Positions 25,849 through 34,428 of a DNA stretch of 64,000 nt are shown piece by piece. Each line of letters opens with the position of its first letter. Position 1 is the first letter of the stretch. A program made the position numbers and the translations under genes. The notes below the pieces were generated by a model. The model did not search any database. It had not been told where the DNA came from and worked only from the letters and a program-made list of their open reading frames with translations. This DNA is from Bacillus sp. 1NLA3E (GTDB lineage: Bacteria > Bacillota > Bacilli > Bacillales > Cytobacillaceae): NCBI RefSeq assembly GCF_000242895.2, contig NC_021171.1:4188001-4252000 (forward strand), read 5' to 3'.

Positions 25849-27225
25849 ATGCAATCAATCACTAAACGCTTAGGTTTCATGTTTGTCGGCTGCTCAATTG
25901 CCTCGATCCTTCTTGTAACGTTATTTGTGAATATTAATGTAAGCAATAAGTTTAACCATTACATGAAAGATATTCAGGACAAACGCTACGAAAGAATCGT
26001 TTCTTATTTTGAGGAAGTATATAAGCAAGAGGGAAAGTTAACCGAAAATACCGGAGTCGAATTAATGCACGAAGCCTATATGGGTAATTACTGTATAACG
26101 CTAAAGGATTCTACAAAAAAGATCATCTGGGGGATGGACCCAAGCGATCTGAAAAATAGGGAGCACCTAAAGTCCATGGCTATGCAGGATAGCGGAGTTT
26201 ATAACACAAAAAGTTTTAAAATCAAATCAGTTGGCAAAATTGTAGGCTTTGTTGAAATTGGACAGTATTCATCCGTACTTTTATCGGAAGAAGATGTGAA
26301 CTTTAAATCCTCAATCAATAAAAGCATCGTTGCCAGTGGTATCCTTACTCTCATTATTACAATCCTATTAAGCATTTATTTTTCCAAACAATTTTCAAAT
26401 CCTATTAGAGAAGTTGCCAATATGTCCGTTGCCTTATCAAAAGGAGATTTTGACACAAAATCGAGTACCGAGAGTAATATTGAAGAAATAGAACAGCTTC
26501 GCAAAAGCATCAATATACTCGCTGAAAAACTTAATTACCAGGACTCGCTTCGAAAAAAATTAGTCTCTGATATTTCGCATGAGATTAGAACACCCCTAAA
26601 TGTGTTGCAAAATAACCTTGAAGCAATGATTGATGGGGTTTTTCCAGTTACATCTGAGCGCTTAAATAATCTAAATGAAGAAGTAATCCGTTTTGGTAAA
26701 TTAATTAATAATTTAAATGTACTAAAAGAATTTGAGTCTGAAAGTATTAAGTTAAATTATGAAAAAATCTTCCTTGATAAACTGATTACGGACATATGCC
26801 AAGATTTCTTCATTGCTGCAGAAAATAAAAATATAAAAATTAAGTATTTCATTAAACCTGACAAAGATTATCTTATTACAGGAGATAGAGATAAACTGAA
26901 ACAAGTTTTTATCAATTTACTTTCTAATGCGATGAAGTTTACTGAAACGAATGGCGAAATTCTCATTAATTTATATACAAACAATAAAATCATCATAGTT
27001 GAAGTAATTGATAATGGTGTTGGAATTAAACAAGAAGATTTACCTTATATCTTTGAGCGTCTTTACCGAGGAGATAAGAGCAGACAGCAAATTGAAGGCA
27101 CCGGAATTGGCTTAACGATAGTGAAGAACATCTTACAGCTTCACAATGCAAGTATAAGTGTAGATAGTTTTGAAGGGAAAGGAACAACTGTTAAGATTTA
27201 TTTTAAAAAAATAATAAACGAATGA
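25849..27225 (+). CDS. Sensor histidine kinase
   Basis: 458 residues. Helix 1 (about 8-30), an extracellular region of about 120 residues with a PAS-like fold likely, helix 2 (about 158-181), HAMP, DISHEIRTPLNVLQNNLEAM (His near 246), then the ATPase domain with LLSNAMKFT, DNGVGIKQ and GTGIGLTI. The ATG directly follows the regulator's stop (TAAATG). It is less like the other two kinases of the window than they are like each other. Signal unknown; operon membership suggests copper or thiol-redox stress. Confidence 0.95.
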   Translation: MQSITKRLGFMFVGCSIASILLVTLFVNINVSNKFNHYMKDIQDKRYERIVSYFEEVYKQEGKLTENTGVELMHEAYMGNYCITLKDSTKKIIWGMDPSDLKNREHLKSMAMQDSGVYNTKSFKIKSVGKIVGFVEIGQYSSVLLSEEDVNFKSSINKSIVASGILTLIITILLSIYFSKQFSNPIREVANMSVALSKGDFDTKSSTESNIEEIEQLRKSINILAEKLNYQDSLRKKLVSDISHEIRTPLNVLQNNLEAMIDGVFPVTSERLNNLNEEVIRFGKLINNLNVLKEFESESIKLNYEKIFLDKLITDICQDFFIAAENKNIKIKYFIKPDKDYLITGDRDKLKQVFINLLSNAMKFTETNGEILINLYTNNKIIIVEVIDNGVGIKQEDLPYIFERLYRGDKSRQQIEGTGIGLTIVKNILQLHNASISVDSFEGKGTTVKIYFKKIINE

Positions 27226-27230
27226 ACATT

Positions 27231-27276
27231 AGGACGACACCTTCCCAGATGGTAGGGGTCGTCCTTATATTTTTTT
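27231..27276 (+). terminator. Terminator of the CcdA-like/TCS operon
   Basis: Arms AGGACGAC / GTCGTCCT plus inner pairing, followed by TATATTTTTTT. Confidence 0.88.
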
Positions 27277-27334
27277 AGCAAATAGTTTCTGCTTCAAGGA
27301 TGAACCTGTGGCTAAATTTTGAAATCTCTTTTTC

Positions 27335-27366
27335 TTCATACAGTCTACATAACAATTCATTATGAT
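27335..27366 (+). promoter_or_regulatory. Copy 7 of the copper-island promoter motif (lipoprotein/CopA2)
   Basis: TTCATA-CAGTC-TACATA-ACAATTCAT-TATGAT, 41 bases before the TTG start of the duplicated lipoprotein gene. Confidence 0.78.
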
Positions 27367-27406
27367 ATTGTCAGATAGTAATTCACATTAAGGAGTTGGA
27401 TTTAGT

Positions 27407-28120
27407 TTGAAGAAAAAACTAGCAACAGTGCTTGTATCAACAGCTTTATTGGTCGCATTTACAGGTTGTAGCCGACCAGTAACAGGAAACAAAGACTCAG
27501 ACAAAGCTCTTGATTCATTTAATAAAATTGTTAAGGCTTACCCAGAAAAAAAGGGATTCCATCAAGCTCTTAAACATTGGGGATTTCTGCTTCCAACAGG
27601 GGAAAAGTTTGAGTGGAGCAAAGATATGTCCGCAAATAAAGCAGACTTCGCAATGGTTATGTTAGCGGATCCACTTGTGAAGGCAGGATTAGATGTGAAA
27701 AAACTTGATAAAAATGCATGGCTTTATGAGCCTGCTGCTAAAGACGATAAAGGGAATGATCTACCTAACCGACTGATTAAACCTTACAATGTCTCTGATA
27801 AAAAACAAGCATCAAATGGGTCTGAAGATTCGATGAGAAGATTATTAAAAGAAGACAACAAAATGGTTAGTTACCACAAGGAACTACAGCACTTCAGCTT
27901 ACAGCTTGGAAAGGGCAACCAAGTTCAGTGGACAGAAAAATTAGGCCTGAATAATGCCGACATGATCTTTGCACTTGAAGCTGCACCACTTGTAAAAGCA
28001 GGATTAGATATTGACAAGCTCGAAGGTAGCGGTTGGGTCTTTAAAGAAGCAAGTAAAGATGATGATGGAATGGGTGCAACCCCAGATCAAATCGTAAAAA
28101 TATATGATATAAAGAGCTAA
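27407..28120 (+). CDS. Lipoprotein with two tandem ~80-residue repeats, unknown family
   Basis: 237 residues, TTG start at 27407 with AAGGAG upstream. Signal peptide with lipobox FTGC (cysteine 21). Two copies of one domain: HQALKHWGFLLPTGEKFEWS...ADPLVKAGLD...WLYEPAAKDD (about 48-127) and HKELQHFSLQLGKGNQVQWT...AAPLVKAGLD...WVFKEASKDD (about 155-235). Each copy has His, Trp and acidic residues at matching places but no Cys. I do not recognise the family. It is followed by copA2 under a shared promoter motif, so it may bind copper outside the membrane for, or released by, the ATPase. This is inference. Confidence 0.75.
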   Translation: MKKKLATVLVSTALLVAFTGCSRPVTGNKDSDKALDSFNKIVKAYPEKKGFHQALKHWGFLLPTGEKFEWSKDMSANKADFAMVMLADPLVKAGLDVKKLDKNAWLYEPAAKDDKGNDLPNRLIKPYNVSDKKQASNGSEDSMRRLLKEDNKMVSYHKELQHFSLQLGKGNQVQWTEKLGLNNADMIFALEAAPLVKAGLDIDKLEGSGWVFKEASKDDDGMGATPDQIVKIYDIKS

Positions 28121-28140
28121 TCAATTTGTTATTCATTTAT

Positions 28141-28166
28141 AACCACCCCTCGAAATAGGGGTGGTT
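28141..28166. other. Inverted repeat between the lipoprotein and copA2
   Basis: AACCACCCCT / AGGGGTGGTT around six bases. No T run follows on the plus strand. It could be a weak terminator or processing hairpin that lowers read-through into copA2. The C-rich and G-rich arms are also reminiscent of a CsoR site but the spacing does not fit well. Confidence 0.5.
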
Positions 28167-28195
28167 ATACTACTTATGAAATTGAGGTGAATGAG

Positions 28196-30652
28196 TTGGA
28201 AAAGAGTCTAAAAATTAGTGGAATGACCTGTGCAGCCTGTGCTAAGCGAATTGAAAAGGTAACAAGTAAGCTAGAGGGTGTACTTGAATCAAATGTAAAT
28301 TATGCGACAGAAAAACTAACGATTCATTTTGATGAGACCAAAGTTTCCATTCCCGATATTCAGGCTAAGATTGAAAAAGCTGGATACGAGGCAATGATCG
28401 AATCGAATAATAAGCAACTTAAAATTGAAGGAATGACTTGTGCGGCATGTGCAAAAAGAATTGAAAAAGTAACATCGAAACTAGATGGCGTAATTGAATC
28501 GAATGTAAACTACGCTACAGAAAAATTGAATATTAGCTTCGAGCCTTCTAAGGTTAGAATATCAGATATTAAGAATGCAATCCAAAAAGCTGGTTATAAA
28601 GCGCTTGAAGAAGAAATTTCTGTAGATTCAGATAAAGAGAGAAAAGAAAAAGAAATCAAGCTGTTATGGAAAAAGTTTATCATTTCCTTAATCTTCACTG
28701 TGCCACTGCTGACCATTTCGATGGGCCATATGTTTGGTGATGCAGTAGGATTTAAACTTCCACAGTTTATCGACCCAATGATTCACCCGCTAACCTTTGG
28801 GCTTGTGCAATTATTATTAGTTCTACCTGCAATGATTGCCGGATACAAGTTTTATACAGTCGGTTTTTCAGCATTAATTAGTCGAAGTCCTAATATGGAT
28901 TCGTTAATAGCCATAGGTACATCCGCTGCCTTCCTATACGGAATTTTTGCTATCTACCAGATTTATGGAGGAAATATCGATTATGCCTATGACTTATACT
29001 TTGAAGCAGCAGGGGTAATAATCACTCTAATCATGCTTGGTAAATATTTGGAAGCCGTAACCAAAGGTAAAACTTCTGAAGCAATTAAGAAACTGATGGG
29101 CCTTGCCCCGAAAACAGCCATCATTTTACGAGAAGGTAAAGAAGTCGAAATTTCCATTGATGAGGTAGAAGTTGGCGATATCATTATCGTAAAACCAGGT
29201 GAAAAGATGCCTGTAGATGGAGAAGTAATCGAGGGTATGACCTCTGTTGATGAATCGATGCTAACAGGTGAAAGCATGCCGGTCGAAAAGAATATCGGTG
29301 ATAAGATTATCGGTGCAAGTATCAACAAAAATGGGTCAATTAAATATAAAACGACTAAAGTGGGTAAAGATACTGCCTTAGCTCAAATTATTAAATTAGT
29401 AGAAGACGCCCAAGGTACGAAGGCCCCCATTGCTAAAATGGCTGATATCATCTCAGGTTACTTTGTTCCAGTTGTAATCGGGATTGCGATAGCGGGAGCG
29501 TTGGCATGGTATTTCTTTGCGGGAGAAACAGGCGTATTCTCGTTAACAATCTTTATCTCAGTCCTCGTTATCGCCTGTCCTTGTGCATTAGGGTTGGCAA
29601 CTCCAACAGCTATCATGGTTGGGACCGGTAAAGGGGCAGAACATGGTGTTTTAATAAAGAGTGGTGTTGCGCTTGAAACTGCTCACAAAATCAAAACGAT
29701 TGTATTTGATAAAACAGGTACCATTACTGAGGGTAAACCAAAAGTGACGGACATTATCGTAACAGGCACGATCACGGAAGAATACCTATTACAATTAGCA
29801 GCTTCCGCTGAAAAAGGTTCTGAGCATCCACTAGGGGAATCGATTGTAAGAGGCGCAGAAGAACGTAAATTAGAGTTTAAGAAACTTGATTTCTTTAAGG
29901 CAATCCCAGGTCATGGAATTGAAGTTAAGATTGATGGTAAGGATATTTTGCTAGGAAATAGAAAGCTTATGATTGAGAGCAATATCTCCTTAGCAGATCT
30001 TCAAACTGTATCTGATACTCTTGCTGGAGAAGGTAAGACACCAATGTATGTTGCCATTGACGGTGTAATGGCTGGGATTATTGCTGTTGCCGACACGGTG
30101 AAAGAGAACAGTAAGAAGGCAATCGAGCAGCTTCATAAAATGGGGATTGAAGTCGCGATGATTACGGGGGATAACAAGCGAACAGCTGAAGCCATTGCAA
30201 AGCAGGTTGGAATCGATAGAGTTTTAGCTGAAGTTCTCCCGCATGATAAAGCAAATGAGGTTAAGAAGATTCAAGCAGAAGGTAGAAAAGTCGCGATGGT
30301 TGGTGACGGGATTAATGATGCCCCCGCTCTCGCTCAGGCAGATATCGGAATCGCGATTGGTTCTGGAACAGATGTAGCAATGGAATCAGCTGATATCGTT
30401 CTGATGAGAAGTGATTTAATGGATGTACCAACTGCGATTCAATTAAGTAAAAAAACGATCTCCAATATCAAACAAAACTTATTCTGGGCATTTGGTTACA
30501 ATACATTAGGGATTCCAGTTGCGATGGGTATCCTCTATCTCTTCGGAGGACCTTTGTTAAATCCAATTATTGCAGCTGCAGCCATGAGCTTCAGCTCGGT
30601 ATCAGTTTTATTAAACGCTTTGAGATTGAAAGGGTTTAAGCCAGCTAGATAA
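28196..30652 (+). CDS. copA: Copper-transporting P1B-type ATPase (second CopA)
   Basis: 818 residues. Two HMA domains with MTCAAC (cysteines 12/15 and 82/85), CPC in [35 protein letters not shown] and [13 protein letters not shown]-terminal GYNTLGIP and [10 protein letters not shown] mark a Cu(I) ATPase. The two HMA domains are almost identical over about 32 residues, a sign of recent duplication. Start TTG at 28196 is favoured because GAGGTGA lies 5 bases before it; the in-frame GTG at 28187 lies in that SD. It lacks an adjacent copZ. Together with the lipoprotein it is probably controlled by the island regulator rather than by CsoR. Confidence 0.94.
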   Translation: MEKSLKISGMTCAACAKRIEKVTSKLEGVLESNVNYATEKLTIHFDETKVSIPDIQAKIEKAGYEAMIESNNKQLKIEGMTCAACAKRIEKVTSKLDGVIESNVNYATEKLNISFEPSKVRISDIKNAIQKAGYKALEEEISVDSDKERKEKEIKLLWKKFIISLIFTVPLLTISMGHMFGDAVGFKLPQFIDPMIHPLTFGLVQLLLVLPAMIAGYKFYTVGFSALISRSPNMDSLIAIGTSAAFLYGIFAIYQIYGGNIDYAYDLYFEAAGVIITLIMLGKYLEAVTKGKTSEAIKKLMGLAPKTAIILREGKEVEISIDEVEVGDIIIVKPGEKMPVDGEVIEGMTSVDESMLTGESMPVEKNIGDKIIGASINKNGSIKYKTTKVGKDTALAQIIKLVEDAQGTKAPIAKMADIISGYFVPVVIGIAIAGALAWYFFAGETGVFSLTIFISVLVIACPCALGLATPTAIMVGTGKGAEHGVLIKSGVALETAHKIKTIVFDKTGTITEGKPKVTDIIVTGTITEEYLLQLAASAEKGSEHPLGESIVRGAEERKLEFKKLDFFKAIPGHGIEVKIDGKDILLGNRKLMIESNISLADLQTVSDTLAGEGKTPMYVAIDGVMAGIIAVADTVKENSKKAIEQLHKMGIEVAMITGDNKRTAEAIAKQVGIDRVLAEVLPHDKANEVKKIQAEGRKVAMVGDGINDAPALAQADIGIAIGSGTDVAMESADIVLMRSDLMDVPTAIQLSKKTISNIKQNLFWAFGYNTLGIPVAMGILYLFGGPLLNPIIAAAAMSFSSVSVLLNALRLKGFKPAR

Positions 30653-30660
30653 GAATAAGG

Positions 30661-30692
30661 AGATTCGGCCATGCGTCGAATCTTCTTTTTTT
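30661..30692 (+). terminator. Terminator of copA2
   Basis: Arms AGATTCG / CGAATCT followed by TCTTTTTTTT. Confidence 0.88.
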
Positions 30693-30740
30693 TAGTCTGT
30701 TTTCGTAAACTTTGTTGCTATTTATTTATGAGAGGAGAGG

Positions 30741-30867
30741 CTGATTTCCGCTCCACGTGCTCGCTTTCCGCGGGGCGGGCGGTAAGCCTCCTCGTCGCTA
30801 ACGCTCCTGCGGGGTCTCACCTGTCCCGCTGCTCCCGCAGGAGTCGAGCACCTTCCGCTCCAATCAG
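30741..30867. repeat. Bacillales palindromic intergenic repeat, copy C (divergent, inverted)
   Basis: 127 bases, the inverse orientation of copies A and B, with ends CTGATTTCCGCTCC / CCGCTCCAATCAG and the shared core GGGGTCTCACCTGTCCCGC. It lacks the outer GGCT...AGCC ends. The open frame across it is spurious. The rest of the 386-base gap (30653-31038) holds two terminators only. Confidence 0.85.
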
Positions 30868-30991
30868 TTTCATTTTCAACGGTAATGAATTCAAAATTCA
30901 TTTAAAGACAACAATCTGTTAGAAAACAGCCTTTTTTTATGACCTCCTATCCCCATAATGATATGCAGGGCTCTAAAACCCAATTCGAAAA

Positions 30992-31035
30992 AAAAGAGCG
31001 TTGATAATGGTTTAAACCATTATCAACGCTCTTTT
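30992..31035. terminator. Perfect-palindrome terminator of the HMA-SafE fusion gene
   Basis: AAAAGAGCGTTGATAATGG ... CCATTATCAACGCTCTTTT with TTTAAA at the centre, directly after the stop codon of the minus-strand gene. Confidence 0.9.
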
Positions 31036-31038
31036 CAT

Positions 31039-32835
31039 TTATTGTTGGATATACTTGCTTCTAACCTCGTCTAGGTTCACCGAGTTCAAATCATCTGCCA
31101 CGTCAATCATTCCAAGGATGTTCTCATCTATATATATTCCATAGGAACCCGCTTTATCGATTGTAAAGCCAACCTCAACGATTCCCTTCTGGCCTACAAA
31201 CTTGGTGACAACCTGCTGTGTATTGGCATCCTTTATTGTAAAGTTCCCATCAGGTTGATCGAAAGCAGTTAAATCTAGTGACAGCTTTGTTGGGATACCT
31301 TTATTAGTAACCATGATGAGTGGTTCTAACTCGTAACCAATCCCTTTTACCGCTATAGTTTGCTCATTATTTGTTACTTGAGCTTTTTTTACTAATCGAT
31401 CGGTTGCTACTTTGCTAATATCATCACCATAAATACTTGGTTGTGAAGGTGCTGCAGATCCACTAGTTGAACCAGAAGCAGAATCACTACCAGATGACTT
31501 ACTAGTAGATGTGGACACTGACTTAAGATCATCTACCACTTTAATTGTTCCACTAAGCATTCCCATCCAACAGCTAAAGCTTAAATCTTCATCACCAGGA
31601 GTGAACTCAATCGTATTTTTACCACTCTCAAGCTTTTGTTTGATATTTAAGGAAGGAATAACGATGGTACTATTACATCCTGTTAGTTGTTGTGCATCTA
31701 ACTCCCACTTAACAGGTATTCCTTTTTGAACATAAAGAAAGTTTGGAGTGTATCCTTGCCCACTAACAGTCATGTTTAAGACCTGTGTCCCATTTTTTAT
31801 CGATGCTTTAACTGCATTAGCTGGTGCTGCTGCATCATCACCTGTCCCCAATGCGCCGATCTTAGCCATCACAGCTTTAGGACTCATGTTCATTCCTGCA
31901 AGAGCTAAACCTCGATTGCCCATTATAAGTCCAAGAACCATGATAAGGACACCACTAAATTTAAGAATTTTCTTTGTATACCCTTTACTTAAAAGACCCG
32001 AAACCGCTCCAAATGTCAGCATAAGCGGGACTGTTCCCAAGGCAAACATAAACATAGAAAATGCACCAGATAAAGCACTGCCTGTTCCTAGCGCAAATAT
32101 TTGCATTGTCTGAAGAGGACCACAAGGCATAAATCCATTTAATAATCCTACAAAAAGCGGCGATTTAGGTTTGCTTTGAATTTTACAAACCGCAGCTGGT
32201 AATTTAATTTGAAACTTTCTGAATGCACTAAATCCAGCCATGTTTAAACCCATCATAATCATAAAGACTCCAGCAAATATTTGCAGACCTGCTTGGGCTG
32301 TAATGGAAAGAGAAAATACTGAACCTATAGCTCCAACTATTCCACCAAGGATGGAGTAGGATATCACTCTTCCCAGATTGTATAAAATAGCTGGCTTAAT
32401 CGCCTCAAATTTGTTCTTACTTTCCTTTTTTAAGCTTTGTGAAAGCATAATTCCTCCGCACATGCCAACACAATGAATCGAAGTTAGAACCCCGACTACA
32501 AATAATACACCATACGAGGCATTCGTAAGTTTTGCTTCCATATCAAAGCCACCGGTATTCATACCAAGCAACACAACAGCAATTACTACTACGAGAACTC
32601 CTATAAACTTATAGTCTTTTGACTCTTCAGTTGTATATCCGGCACTTTTTATAGCGGATTTAATTTGATTTAAACTACATAACTCATCTTCATACTCAAT
32701 ATCAGCGAATTGACCACTAAAGCTTGCTTTTACCTTAAACAAACCACTTAGCTTATTTAAGGATCTTTCAACCCGCTTTTCACAAGATGTACAGGTCATA
32801 TCGTACACCTTTAGTCGTTCCTTTCTTATACTCAT
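31039..32835 (-). CDS. HMA - SafE/DsbD-like - double cupredoxin fusion protein
   Basis: 598 residues with four modules. (1) HMA domain with DMTCTSC (cysteines 15 and 18). (2) A six-helix TauE/SafE or UreH-like domain (about 78-305) with HCVGMCGG (H121, C122, C126) and GFMPCGP (C238), the paired-cysteine pattern of DsbD/CcdA relatives. (3) A cupredoxin-like domain (about 340-437) with C387 in TGCN and SCWMGM (C422, M424, M426), like a copper site. (4) A second, cysteine-free cupredoxin-like domain (about 475-595) after an S/G-rich linker. It probably moves copper or electrons from cytoplasmic HMA to outer cupredoxin. ATG at 32835 has a weak SD; a GTG at codon 10 is an alternative. A motif copy lies upstream. 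Confidence 0.85.
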   Translation of the reverse strand: MSIRKERLKVYDMTCTSCEKRVERSLNKLSGLFKVKASFSGQFADIEYEDELCSLNQIKSAIKSAGYTTEESKDYKFIGVLVVVIAVVLLGMNTGGFDMEAKLTNASYGVLFVVGVLTSIHCVGMCGGIMLSQSLKKESKNKFEAIKPAILYNLGRVISYSILGGIVGAIGSVFSLSITAQAGLQIFAGVFMIMMGLNMAGFSAFRKFQIKLPAAVCKIQSKPKSPLFVGLLNGFMPCGPLQTMQIFALGTGSALSGAFSMFMFALGTVPLMLTFGAVSGLLSKGYTKKILKFSGVLIMVLGLIMGNRGLALAGMNMSPKAVMAKIGALGTGDDAAAPANAVKASIKNGTQVLNMTVSGQGYTPNFLYVQKGIPVKWELDAQQLTGCNSTIVIPSLNIKQKLESGKNTIEFTPGDEDLSFSCWMGMLSGTIKVVDDLKSVSTSTSKSSGSDSASGSTSGSAAPSQPSIYGDDISKVATDRLVKKAQVTNNEQTIAVKGIGYELEPLIMVTNKGIPTKLSLDLTAFDQPDGNFTIKDANTQQVVTKFVGQKGIVEVGFTIDKAGSYGIYIDENILGMIDVADDLNSVNLDEVRSKYIQQ

Positions 32836-32872
32836 CTAGTTCACTACCTTTACTTGTATTAAGAATAGATAA

Positions 32873-32904
32873 AGTATATGAAATAGATATGTTGATGATA
32901 TGAA
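32873..32904 (-). promoter_or_regulatory. Copy 8 of the copper-island promoter motif (HMA-SafE fusion)
   Basis: Minus strand: TTCATA-TCATC-AACATA-TCTATTTCA-TATACT, 38 bases before the fusion gene. Confidence 0.75.
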
Positions 32905-32965
32905 GAAAGGATGGGTGAAAGTGAACATTTATTAACAAAAATTAAAGATGGCAAAAATTATTAAA

Positions 32966-32989
32966 GAGACAGCCCTTAAAGACTGTCTC
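32966..32989 (-). terminator. Hairpin after the cytochrome-tail ORF
   Basis: Arms GAGACAG / CTGTCTC, followed on the minus strand by TTTAATAATTTTT. It separates the short ORF from the fusion gene promoter. Confidence 0.65.
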
Positions 32990-32997
32990 AAAAAAGA

Positions 32998-33153
32998 TCA
33001 TTTCATCTCCTCTAACCAATTCACCAGAATTTTGGCTTCCTCATCTGAAACTAAGTCACCTGGCATCATACCCCTACCATTTTTAATAATTTTCAAAATC
33101 TCCTTAATACAATTATTGAAAAATGTTTCTTTCCCTTTAATTGATAACTTCAT
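32998..33153 (-). CDS. Short ORF resembling a cytochrome c C-terminus without haem motif (51 aa)
   Basis: The product ends IIKNGRGMMPGDLVSDEEAK then ILVNWLEEMK. This matches the C-terminal part of Bacillus small cytochromes c (compare the window's own CccB: VINEGRGNMPKGQVTGGDVT), including the axial-ligand methionine in MMP. There is no CxxCH and no signal peptide. GGTGGAG precedes the ATG, and a terminator follows. It is either a remnant of a deleted cytochrome gene (pseudogene) or a small protein derived from one. The frame is intact. Confidence 0.55.
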   Translation of the reverse strand: MKLSIKGKETFFNNCIKEILKIIKNGRGMMPGDLVSDEEAKILVNWLEEMK

Positions 33154-33170
33154 TAGTTCTCCACCAAAAA

Positions 33171-33202
33171 TCCATAGATTCTACAATATTCAGAGATATG
33201 CT
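33171..33202 (+). promoter_or_regulatory. Copy 9 of the copper-island promoter motif (small secreted protein)
   Basis: TCCATA-GATTC-TACAAT-ATTCAGAGA-TATGCT, 30 bases before the ATG at 33233. Confidence 0.8.
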
Positions 33203-33232
33203 CTAATTAAGAAATGAAAAGGAGTGGTAAAA

Positions 33233-33472
33233 ATGAAAAAAATCGCGATTGGGACTTTATGTGCAACTTTCATCTTAGGGGCAGGGACAGCAGTATTTGC
33301 CGCAGGTACTGGAGATAAAGAAATCCTTAACTTTGGCCAAATGAAACCGCATATGCAGGAAATGCATCCTGATTTATCAACCAAAGAATTAAAAGAAATG
33401 TTTGATACATGTCAAGGAACAAGCGGAGAACAGAATAGCCTTGATCAACAAAGTACGTCATCAGAAATTTGA
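33233..33472 (+). CDS. Small secreted protein (79 aa)
   Basis: Signal peptide MKKIAIGTLCATFILGAGTA with cleavage near VFAAG, then a mature part of about 55 residues: NFGQMKPHMQEMHPDLSTKE, LKEMFDTCQG. Met, His and one Cys are prominent. Similar FxQMxPxMKxMHP proteins occur in Bacillales, without known function. AAAAGGAG precedes the ATG. Monocistronic between a motif-type promoter and a terminator. A copper-binding role is plausible from composition and promoter only. Confidence 0.75.
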   Translation: MKKIAIGTLCATFILGAGTAVFAAGTGDKEILNFGQMKPHMQEMHPDLSTKELKEMFDTCQGTSGEQNSLDQQSTSSEI

Positions 33473-33505
33473 TGAATCGTTTTTAGGGTAGAAGATACAA
33501 AGCAA

Positions 33506-33537
33506 AGGGGGTCCTGAGAATGAACTCAAGACCCCCT
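33506..33537. terminator. Bidirectional terminator
   Basis: Arms AGGGGGTC / GACCCCCT with inner GAG/CTC pairing, between converging genes. Confidence 0.9.
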
Positions 33538-33564
33538 ATTTTTATAGTTTTAACTCGAAAACCG

Positions 33565-34287
33565 CTACTGAATCCAAAGTTTGAACAATCCTTCTGTTAT
33601 CCCTAAGTTATACATATAATAGATCCCAAATACTGTACTAACCACACCAGTAATTTGCGTAAGAGTTCTATTCAGACTAATTTTCTTGGCGCTAAAAACA
33701 AACGGAATCCCGATAATCGTCGTAAAGAATAGCATTCCCACGACTGTCCCAGTGCCAAAAATAAGGATATAAATTACCCCTTCCCAAACACTTTTTACAG
33801 TACTCATTGTTAAAAGAACCATGGCACCACTTCCGGCAAGACCATGAACTAGGCCAATCATCAGGGATCTAAAATAAGAAACTTTGTGGTGTTGGTGTTT
33901 ATGTTCATGTTTCCCACTATGTTCATGGGTATGGATATGTTTATGTTTATCTTCTTCTCCATTATGGTCGTGCTTATGTAAATGGATATTTTTAAATGAA
34001 AGGAGGGTGGTAACACCAAGGTATACAAGCATGATCCCTACTAAAAATTCTAACGACATAGCCCATTTTTCTGGTATTTCACCCTTCATGACAATGAGGA
34101 ATGTCCCAATAATAAATAGGGTTGCCGTATGGCCGATCCCCCAAAATACACCAGCTAAAGAGGAGCGCCACAACTTTTTACTTTGACTAGCAATTGTAGA
34201 GACAGCGATTACATGGTCTGGCTCAATTGCATGTTTTATTCCAAGTACAAATCCTAAAGCTAGAATTGATAGTAAGCTTACCCCCAT
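33565..34287 (-). CDS. NicO/UreH-family nickel/cobalt (metal) membrane transporter
   Basis: 240 residues, about six helices. The family signature HAIEPDH is at residues 19-25, a second H-rich motif GIGHTATLF follows, and a cytosolic loop (about 97-131) is packed with histidine (HLHKHDHNGEEDKHKHIHTH and on). A helix with GLVHGLAGSGAMVLL comes after. NicO proteins export or import Ni/Co. ATG at 34287 is preceded by GGGGGG; the frame is open 17 codons further. No urease or hydrogenase genes are near; it borders the copper island but lacks the motif promoter. Confidence 0.87.
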   Translation of the reverse strand: MGVSLLSILALGFVLGIKHAIEPDHVIAVSTIASQSKKLWRSSLAGVFWGIGHTATLFIIGTFLIVMKGEIPEKWAMSLEFLVGIMLVYLGVTTLLSFKNIHLHKHDHNGEEDKHKHIHTHEHSGKHEHKHQHHKVSYFRSLMIGLVHGLAGSGAMVLLTMSTVKSVWEGVIYILIFGTGTVVGMLFFTTIIGIPFVFSAKKISLNRTLTQITGVVSTVFGIYYMYNLGITEGLFKLWIQ

Positions 34288-34428
34288 TAATATCCCCCCG
34301 TGAAATCTACACTTATGATTACTAAAATAGCGAACCACTTTATCAATTATAACGCATTATATAGTTGGTAATATTGGAACTGTTGATAAAAAGCAAATTT
34401 TATGTGAAAACCTCACTATCCCTTATTT

